A stretch of DNA of 10,629 bases from CAZKNJ01 sp964554185 (GTDB lineage Bacteria > 4484-113): positions 1 to 10,629 of the forward strand of contig CAZKNJ010000058.1 in assembly GCA_964554185.1 (NCBI GenBank), read 5' to 3'. Of the stretch, positions 5,907-10,629 are shown piece by piece. The notes under the pieces were generated by a model, which was given only the letters and a program-made list of their open reading frames with translations, was not told the DNA's origin and did no database searches. How positions within the stretch are numbered: the first letter of the stretch is position 1; each line of letters starts with the position of its first letter. A program made the position numbers and the translations under genes.

Positions 5907-7141
5907 TGAACATGATGCACACAAGAACTCTGCTCACCGTCATCGCGGCAATGGCGCTGCTGGGGTTCGCCGCTTCCTGCCCCGGTAAGGGCGGCGCGAA
6001 GCCGCAACTGCAGGTTCCGCTCGATGAGACCGCGCTCTCCGTGGTCAACCGCCTTGCGCTGTACAAGTCGCAGAGCGAAAGCGACCCCGCCGAGTACACC
6101 GCAGCCCGCGATCAGGCGCTGCGCGAAGCGCGGGACGCGGTGCTGGACAGCGGCAACCCGTTTGAAGCACGGGTGACCATCGCCTGCTGGCTACAGCAGA
6201 TGGGGCAGGAGCTGCCCGACCGCGTGATTCCCGAACTCACCAGCGAAGCGCCGGGGCATCTGGAACTTGACCCGCGAATCCTGTTCTCGCTGGCACAAGT
6301 GACCTGGAACGCGGCGCAGCAGGCGGCGCAGGATCCCTTCCGCTGGCACGAAGAGGAGCCGGCGGGGCGGCGGGGCGAACTCGCGCTGAGCCTGTTCCGC
6401 CAGGCCAGCGATGCGGCCCCGCAAAGCGCGCTGTTCGCGCTCACCGCCGCCTCCAACGACCTCTTCCTAACGGGCAAGCTCAACGGCACCCTCATCTCCT
6501 GGGACTGGCCGGAGAAGGTGCAGGAGGAGTGCGCCGGACGCATCAAGCCGCTGCTGGAGCGCTTCATCGCGGCAGCGGACAACACCTGCATGACCGGCCC
6601 GCCGTACTTCACGCCATTGACCAACGCGCAAAGCTATCCGCCCGACGCCGTCGGCGGTGGAGTGTACGACGGTTCCACCGCATCGTCGCTGCTGCCAGCA
6701 ACCGCAGTGCTGGTGCTGCGCGATATGATCCGCCAGCGCAACACGGAGGAGATGAAGCTCGCCACCGACGCGGTGGCCAAGCTATTGGCGATGGAGCCGC
6801 AGATATACTCGCGCCTGTCGGCGGCGGCGATTAGCGCCCGCGAAATCGCCCAGACCCTCACCGCCGCCATGGCCGGCCCCTCCGAGCGCGGCGCCGCCAA
6901 TGATCTGGCGGCGGACCTGCGTTCTTTTCACCGCGCAATGGATGAAGACTGGCTGGACCGGTACGCCAAGGACTACGCTGAAACGGCGCCGAAGAACTAC
7001 GAACGGGCGCGGCGGATTGAGACCGGGTTCATCGGGCGGTATATCGGTGATATGAAAGCGAAAGTCGCGCGCATAACTGATTTCATCAGCACGCTGAAGC
7101 CCGAGGACATTCTCGCCGACGCCCCGCCGGCGCCGTGGTAG
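5906..7141 (+). CDS. Lipoprotein of unknown family, paralogue of upstream gene
   Basis: 411 aa. The ATG (5906) shares its A with the upstream stop (TAATG), and GGGGGA just before it can serve as ribosome site. In-frame ATGs at 5912 and 5915 are alternatives. Signal with lipobox FAASC, modified Cys at residue 25, next residue Pro rather than Asp. The mature protein is rich in Ala, Glu and Leu and looks helical, with no known catalytic motif. Blocks shared with the upstream protein: FRQASDAAPQSALFALTAAS (164-183), FIAA-x7-PPY (220-234 region) and LLAMEP (293-298). Spacing between the last two blocks is nearly the same in both proteins. It ends in a Pro/Ala-rich tail (APPAPW). It is last in its operon, with 21 bases to the convergent ruvA stop and no visible hairpin terminator. 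Confidence 0.8.
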   Translation: MNMMHTRTLLTVIAAMALLGFAASCPGKGGAKPQLQVPLDETALSVVNRLALYKSQSESDPAEYTAARDQALREARDAVLDSGNPFEARVTIACWLQQMGQELPDRVIPELTSEAPGHLELDPRILFSLAQVTWNAAQQAAQDPFRWHEEEPAGRRGELALSLFRQASDAAPQSALFALTAASNDLFLTGKLNGTLISWDWPEKVQEECAGRIKPLLERFIAAADNTCMTGPPYFTPLTNAQSYPPDAVGGGVYDGSTASSLLPATAVLVLRDMIRQRNTEEMKLATDAVAKLLAMEPQIYSRLSAAAISAREIAQTLTAAMAGPSERGAANDLAADLRSFHRAMDEDWLDRYAKDYAETAPKNYERARRIETGFIGRYIGDMKAKVARITDFISTLKPEDILADAPPAPW

Positions 7142-7162
7142 CGTCGGCCTGAATGCTGCCCG

Positions 7163-7762
7163 TCAGTGGCGCAGGCGTTCCAGCGCAATGCGCAGCACTT
7201 CTTCTATCGGCGTCTCGGTGGAGAGCTTGCCGTCGGAGTGCAGGCGGTCCAGCGCGGACAGCACTTCATTCTCGCGGAAGCCCAGGCCCACCAGTGCGGC
7301 GGTGACTTCGGCGAAAACGGTGGGCGGCGCTTCGGCTTCCGGCAGGCGGCTGATGAACTCCGCAAACTTCCCCTTCAGCTCCACTACCAGCCGCTGGGCG
7401 GTCCGTGCGCCCACGCCGGGCGTGCCGGTCAGCGTCGCCACCTGTTCTTCCTCAATCGCGCGCAGCAGCCGCGCGGTGCCCATCTCCAGCAGTGCGAGCG
7501 CCACCTTCGGCCCCACTCCCGGCCCCCTCAGCAACCGCTCAAACACCATCCGCTCAACTTCCTCCAGGAAAGCGAACAGCGACACCTTGAGATCCTTGCC
7601 GCTCAAGTGCAGGTGGGTGTAGAGCTTCACTTCCTCGCCTGTTCGCAGAGAGTTGGCCTCGCGCGGAACCATCTCGCAGAGCAGCCCGAAGTCGCCCACG
7701 CGGACGACTACTTTGCCTTCGCCGGGGAGTTTGGCCACCCTGCCTTCGATGAATGACAGCAC
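7163..7762 (-). CDS. ruvA: Holliday junction DNA helicase subunit RuvA
   Basis: 199 aa, the usual length. RuvA binds four-way DNA junctions as a tetramer and loads RuvB for branch migration in recombinational repair. Visible: an N-terminal OB-fold (MLSFIEGRV onward), two helix-hairpin-helix DNA-binding motifs (LLRGPGVGPK at 77-86 and LTGTPGVGART at 111-121, then AQRLVVELK), and the C-terminal domain III that contacts RuvB (about 148-199). The loop expected to hold the acidic pin reads SGKDLKVSLFAF (54-65). It seems about two residues longer than common forms and has one acidic residue instead of two; this alignment is by eye. GTG start two bases after the ruvC stop, so probably translationally coupled. 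No ruvB follows: the next gene is convergent and unrelated. Confidence 0.95.
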   Translation of the reverse strand: MLSFIEGRVAKLPGEGKVVVRVGDFGLLCEMVPREANSLRTGEEVKLYTHLHLSGKDLKVSLFAFLEEVERMVFERLLRGPGVGPKVALALLEMGTARLLRAIEEEQVATLTGTPGVGARTAQRLVVELKGKFAEFISRLPEAEAPPTVFAEVTAALVGLGFRENEVLSALDRLHSDGKLSTETPIEEVLRIALERLRH

Positions 7763-7764
7763 GG

Positions 7765-8247
7765 CTAGAGCATAAGCCCTTTTTCTTTGGCGTGCAACAG
7801 CGCGAGCGCGATGGCGTCAAACTCGTCGTCCAGCCGCTTCTTCTCCGGCAACGGCAGCATATGCTCTACCATATACTTGACCTGTCCCTTGTCCGCCCGG
7901 CCGGTGCCGGTCAGCCCCAGCTTGAGCGCAGTTGGCGAGTACTCCGCCACCACCACTCCCAGCTCCGCCGCGGTGACCATCACCACCCCGCGCGCCTGCG
8001 CCACGCCGATGGCGGTCTTGGCGTTCTTGGACCAGAAGAGCTCCTCCAGCGCCATCTCGTCCGGCCGGTGGCGCTCAATCAGCTCCTTCAGCTCCCGGCG
8101 GATGGACAGCAGCCTTTCGGCTAGCCTGTCGTCCCGCGAAGTAGTGAACACGCCACTCGCCAGCAGTTCGGGCTTGCGCTTCTTCCCGGCCTCCAGCACC
8201 GCGAAACCGGTGCGGTGGTAGCCCGGGTCAATGCCGAGAATCCTCAC
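7765..8247 (-). CDS. ruvC: Crossover junction endodeoxyribonuclease RuvC
   Basis: 160 aa, full length. RuvC is the dimeric resolvase that nicks Holliday junctions together with RuvAB. Opens with MRILGIDPG. The four metal-binding acids of the RNase H-like fold are all present: D7, E68 (in ALEELFW), D141 and D144 (in DDEFDAIALALLH). The conserved KNAKTAIGVAQARG block is at 74-87. The GTG start (8245-8247) overlaps the yebC stop by four bases (GTGA), with AGAAGG seven bases upstream, inside yebC. Part of a yebC-ruvC-ruvA operon, a common bacterial order. Confidence 0.96.
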   Translation of the reverse strand: MRILGIDPGYHRTGFAVLEAGKKRKPELLASGVFTTSRDDRLAERLLSIRRELKELIERHRPDEMALEELFWSKNAKTAIGVAQARGVVMVTAAELGVVVAEYSPTALKLGLTGTGRADKGQVKYMVEHMLPLPEKKRLDDEFDAIALALLHAKEKGLML

Positions 8248-8996
8248 GAAACGACCTTCTCCAGCAGCTCGTCGCTCATCTCCCAGTTCGCGTGCACCTT
8301 CTGCACGTCGTCGCTGTCCTCCAGCGATTCCAGCAGACGCACCAGCTTCTCCGCGTCTTTCTCTGCGGTGATGCGCACCAGCGTGTTGGGCTGCATCACC
8401 ACATCCGACGAGGACACTTCAATCCCCTTGCCGATGAAGTACTCGCGCACGGCGCTGAAGTCCGTGGGGCCGCAGTACACGTAATAAGTGTCCCCTTCCA
8501 GCTTGAAGTCCTCTGCCCCCGACTCCACCACGTGCTCCAGCATCTCGTCTTCCGTCACCTTGCCCGCGGGGACGGTCAGCAGCCCCTTGCGCTTGAACAG
8601 CCAGGACACGCAGCCCGCTTCGCCCAGGCTGCCGCCGGACTTGGCGAAGATGCTGCGCACATCGGCGACCGTGCGGTTCTTGTTGTCGGTGAGCGCTTCC
8701 ACCATCACGGCGATGCCGTTCGGCCCGTAGCCTTCGTAAGTGATGCGCTCAAACTGCATCCCGCCGCCCTCGCCGCTCGCCCGGGCGATGGCCTTCTCAA
8801 TCGTGTCCTTGGGCATGTTGGCTTCGCGGGCGCGCGACACCGCCACCTTCAGCGGGGCGTTCATCTCCAGGTCGGAGCCGCCTTCGCGCGCCGCCACGGT
8901 TATCTCGCGGATGAGCTTCGAAAACTGCTTGCCGCGTTTGGCGTCCTGCGCCGTTTTCCTCACCTTGATGTTGGCCCATTTGTTGTGTCCTGACAT
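8244..8996 (-). CDS. yebC: YebC/PmpR family protein (YebC/TACO1)
   Basis: 250 aa from ATG 8994-8996. This start gives the family's hallmark N-terminus MSGHNKWANIK and has GGAGGA seven bases upstream. A longer form from 9020 would add eight unconserved residues, would overlap the predicted -10, and is rejected. Further signatures: RKTAQDAKRGKQFSKLIREI, AREANMPKDTIEKAI, YEGYGPNGIAVMVE, TDNKNRTVADVRSIF and GSLGEAGCVSWLF. Members have been described as transcriptional regulators (PmpR) and, for YebC/TACO1 proteins, as factors helping ribosomes through polyproline stretches. It is the first gene of the ruv operon and has its own promoter. Confidence 0.96.
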   Translation of the reverse strand: MSGHNKWANIKVRKTAQDAKRGKQFSKLIREITVAAREGGSDLEMNAPLKVAVSRAREANMPKDTIEKAIARASGEGGGMQFERITYEGYGPNGIAVMVEALTDNKNRTVADVRSIFAKSGGSLGEAGCVSWLFKRKGLLTVPAGKVTEDEMLEHVVESGAEDFKLEGDTYYVYCGPTDFSAVREYFIGKGIEVSSSDVVMQPNTLVRITAEKDAEKLVRLLESLEDSDDVQKVHANWEMSDELLEKVVS

Positions 8997-9019
8997 GGGG
9001 AAGTCCTCCGTCGCCTCCA

Positions 9020-9048
9020 ATTCTAGCCTGCCCTCACCCGCAAGGCAA
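9020..9048 (-). promoter_or_regulatory. Sigma-70-type promoter for yebC-ruvC-ruvA
   Basis: Minus strand: -35 TTGCCT (9043-9048, 4 of 6), a 17-base spacer, and -10 TAGAAT (9020-9025, 5 of 6). The expected start near 9013 gives a leader of about 17 bases containing the GGAGGA ribosome site. The same TAGAAT -10 occurs at the 4406-4430 divergent promoters. Confidence 0.7.
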
Positions 9049-9084
9049 TACTAGGCTTTTCCGGCGGGCGCAGTTTCTTTCGTA

Positions 9085-9106
9085 GGGGACGGCGGATGCC
9101 GTGCCC
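9085..9106. repeat. GC-rich palindrome between short lipoprotein gene and yebC
   Basis: Plus strand GGGACGGC (9086-9093), loop GGAT, GCCGTGCCC (9098-9106): an 8-bp stem with one bulged base. No T-run follows on either strand, so a classic intrinsic terminator is unlikely. It may be a dispersed palindromic repeat or a Rho-type 3' hairpin for the short lipoprotein transcript. It sits in a 157-base gap (8997-9153) whose only other content is the yebC promoter and ribosome site. Confidence 0.4.
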
Positions 9107-9153
9107 GTTCCGCGGCCACCAGCAATCCAGACTACACGAGTAGGCGGTGCTCA

Positions 9154-9396
9154 CTAACGCCGCGCTAGCTCAGTCTTCAGATCCGCAAAGATGCGCGGAT
9201 TAACATCAGCGGGCCGCTCGTAGACCTCCAATTCCCCCAGCGCGTCCGTCAGCCATTGTGGCTCTGCGCCACCAGCGGTGCTGGTTACACCTAGCCCGCC
9301 CGGAGTGCCGGTCACGGGCGTGCGCGAGTGGCCGCACGCCGAAACCAACAACAAACACAGCATTCCAATACATAACCAATTCCTCACGCTAATCAC
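9154..9396 (-). CDS. Short lipoprotein, N-terminal fragment of the CGHSR lipoprotein family
   Basis: 80 aa. GTG start (9394-9396) with a strong ribosome site (AGGAGGAAA) five bases upstream. Lipobox LVSAC puts the lipidated Cys at residue 21, followed by GHSR exactly as in the lipoprotein at 1-1194. The rest (QWLTDALGELE, DVNPRIF, LKTEL) matches the helical family motif of that protein and of the one at 1264-3390. It stops at ELARR, just before the point where the full-length relatives continue into dockerin-like loops. No dockerin, PKD or other continuation is present in any frame in the 150 bases before yebC. It is either a truncated pseudogene or a functional stub: start, ribosome site and signal are intact. 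Confidence 0.65.
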   Translation of the reverse strand: MISVRNWLCIGMLCLLLVSACGHSRTPVTGTPGGLGVTSTAGGAEPQWLTDALGELEVYERPADVNPRIFADLKTELARR

Positions 9397-9419
9397 TGTA
9401 GTTTCCTCCTGTTATTCCC

Positions 9420-9429
9420 CCTGTCTGAT
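9420..9429 (-). repeat. Shared intergenic motif, copy 2
   Basis: Minus strand ATCAGACAGG, about 24 bases before the start of the short lipoprotein and 25 bases after the stop of the propeller lipoprotein. Identical to 1223-1232 in the matching gap of the other gene pair. A shared TTGTC lies a few bases upstream in both. Confidence 0.5.
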
Positions 9430-9453
9430 TACTCGACAATGACAATGCCTGGC

Positions 9454-10629
9454 TTAGTCGTAGCTCACAAGCACCACCTCCCTTGAGCCTTCCTCCCAGT
9501 CTTCGTACGCAGAGTAGGCAATATATGGAGTGCCATTCTCTGCAACTGCAATTCGCGACTGTGTTACATATGCGTCCGTCACCAGCTCATAGGTGTCCCA
9601 GGTATCTTCATTAAGCCACCATAAGTATGTACTGCTTTTACTGTTATCTGAGATCACCAGCGGCCGACCAAGGGGATCGTAGGATAATCTAGTTAGATTA
9701 AGGCTTGCTTCATCACGCGGCCATTCAGACACTATTTCATCGCTCCATGATCCGCCGTCCTTCAGCAAATAGTGAACCGCCCGTGTATCGTCCGTGCTCC
9801 CGAGTCCGCTATATGCAATGGAAGGGCGCCCTTGAGCGTCAAATGCGAAGTCGAAGTCATCTCCTGAATGTGGCAGGGCGACTTGGATAGCCCAGTTCTC
9901 AGACAGAGGATTCCATTGAGCAAGCCGGAGTTCATTCCTGTCTTCCACCGATACGCGGTATGCAACGGACGGATTGCCATCGGAAGCCAGTCGCATGACA
10001 ACAGGGCCTTCTACGCGACCACCTGGCCCGCCAGCATCATCCAATACGCCATCCAGCCACTGTCCACTTATCCGGCGGGCACAGCGTAGTTCATCGGTTC
10101 TCTCGGGCTCCCAATAGGTTAACAAGTAAGTGGCGAATGGAGTATCATCAGACGAATACATGAAGCAGGCATTTGCCAGAAACAGCCCCGACCGAATGTC
10201 CTCCTCGTGCCAGCCGCCTGCCGACCACTCTGCGAACTCCAAGTCAAGGTTCAGTATTGAACCGGAGTAGAAGAGGATTGCTGTGTCGCCCGCGGAAGAT
10301 GTGTCAAATGAACCCCAGTAGTCAATCTGAGTGAATCTCCAGTTGTTAAGGCAGCCCTGTACCAGATACTTCGCGTGCTGTGCGCCAGTAGCTCCCAGCC
10401 ACACACCAATGACAAGGCTCATCTCATCATCGAACTTGCGAAGCTCGGAGATGTTGAGGCTGTAGTCAGATGTCTCTTCCAACACAACCTCATACTTCCA
10501 TTCGCGCGCGAGCTTGGTGAGGGTGAAGGGGTAAGTGGTGTCGCCCATCGGGCCGGTGACGGTGAGGCTGGCGGGGAAGTTGCCGGTTTCTCGGGTGAGG
10601 ACGACTCGCGGGGAGGGCCCGGTGTAAGT
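9454..10629 (-). CDS. Propeller-like lipoprotein paralogue (5' end outside window)
   Basis: 391 residues plus the stop are visible. The frame is open to the right edge, so an internal ATG at 10546-10548 is not the real start. The first 49 visible residues are the end of a PKD-like domain and a linker (RVVLTRETG, FPASLTVTG, YPFTL, LAREWKYEVVL), almost identical to residues 303-351 of the protein at 1264-3390. The rest is a divergent propeller-like domain with blades such as SDGNPSVAYRV, DAQGRPSIAYSG, DPLGRPLVISD and ENGTPYIAYSA. Signal peptide and dockerin-like loops are expected upstream but not seen. The propeller-coding DNA is AT-richer than neighbouring genes (9601-9660 is about 38% GC). 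It is followed 57 bases later by the short lipoprotein, mirroring the pair at 1-3390. Confidence 0.85.
   Translation of the reverse strand, partial: TYTGPSPRVVLTRETGNFPASLTVTGPMGDTTYPFTLTKLAREWKYEVVLEETSDYSLNISELRKFDDEMSLVIGVWLGATGAQHAKYLVQGCLNNWRFTQIDYWGSFDTSSAGDTAILFYSGSILNLDLEFAEWSAGGWHEEDIRSGLFLANACFMYSSDDTPFATYLLTYWEPERTDELRCARRISGQWLDGVLDDAGGPGGRVEGPVVMRLASDGNPSVAYRVSVEDRNELRLAQWNPLSENWAIQVALPHSGDDFDFAFDAQGRPSIAYSGLGSTDDTRAVHYLLKDGGSWSDEIVSEWPRDEASLNLTRLSYDPLGRPLVISDNSKSSTYLWWLNEDTWDTYELVTDAYVTQSRIAVAENGTPYIAYSAYEDWEEGSREVVLVSYD
10483..10629 (-). repeat. Duplicated PKD-end/linker module, copy 2
   Basis: Ungapped match to 2341-2487 (about 120 of 147 bases identical by hand count). It probably extends beyond the window. 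The edge toward the propeller is sharp. Confidence 0.85.

Noticed and set aside
7142..7162. Bidirectional terminator between the two convergent genes
   Set aside because: The gap is 21 bases with no inverted repeat or T-run.
7166..7756. 196-codon plus-strand frame across ruvA
   Set aside because: Antisense shadow of ruvA. Its composition (His/Gln/Pro-rich) is typical of reverse-frame GC-rich coding DNA.
8292..8993. 233-codon plus-strand frame across yebC
   Set aside because: Shadow of a highly conserved gene on the minus strand. The translation is His/Arg-rich with no family similarity.
8997..9020. N-terminal extension of YebC by eight residues
   Set aside because: The conserved family start MSGHNKW and a correctly spaced GGAGGA favour 8996. 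The extension would overlap the predicted -10.
9024..9060. Possible hairpin ending in TTTT (AGCCT...AGGCT) on the plus strand
   Set aside because: No plus-strand gene ends nearby, the stem is only five base pairs with a large interrupted loop, and the same bases make a good minus-strand yebC promoter.
9086..9106. Same repeat family as the palindromes at 3112-3171
   Set aside because: Both are GC-rich palindromes near a GGTGG/CCACC, but the cores (GACTCGCC against GGCATCCGCC) do not match.
10546..10548. ATG as start of the right-hand propeller protein
   Set aside because: The frame and clear PKD homology continue upstream to the window edge, so the gene is cut by the window.

Overview
This window looks like a chromosomal segment from a GC-rich bacterium, probably uncultured. 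The phylum cannot be fixed from the sequence. Housekeeping genes (yebC, ruvC, ruvA) and consensus-like sigma-70 promoters show a bacterial chromosome. Several lipoproteins carry dockerin-like calcium loops and PKD-like modules, an architecture seen in many environmental MAG lineages. No tRNA, rRNA, CRISPR array, transposase or phage gene was seen.

Layout. (1) 1-3390, minus strand: two secreted lipoproteins in tandem. The upstream one (3390-1264) has two dockerin-like loops, a PKD-like domain and a propeller-like C-terminus. The downstream one (1194-1, cut by the window edge) has a related N-terminus and a dockerin-like loop. A strong promoter lies at 3420-3448. (2) 4388-3453, minus: a cytoplasmic protein of the family usually labelled quinate 5-dehydrogenase. 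(3) 4437-7141, plus: a probable three-gene operon of a small AtpZ/AtpI-like membrane protein, a membrane-anchored protein, and a lipoprotein. The last two appear to be diverged paralogues. (4) 8996-7163, minus: yebC-ruvC-ruvA, tightly packed, with a promoter at 9020-9048; ruvB is not here. (5) 10629-9154, minus: a second copy of the lipoprotein pair. A propeller-like protein (5' end outside the window) is followed by an 80-residue lipoprotein that keeps only the N-terminal part of the family.

Main points for a reader. The same two-gene module (propeller lipoprotein, then a CGHSR lipoprotein) brackets the housekeeping core on both sides. It shares a short intergenic motif and an 82%-identical PKD-end cassette whose similarity stops sharply. 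In the first module a REPIN-like inverted pair of palindromes (3112-3171, exactly 60 bp) appears to have been inserted in frame into the lipoprotein gene. In the second module the downstream partner is truncated at nearly the same point of the family alignment. The paralogous pair at 4764-7141 is an unrecognised envelope-protein family.
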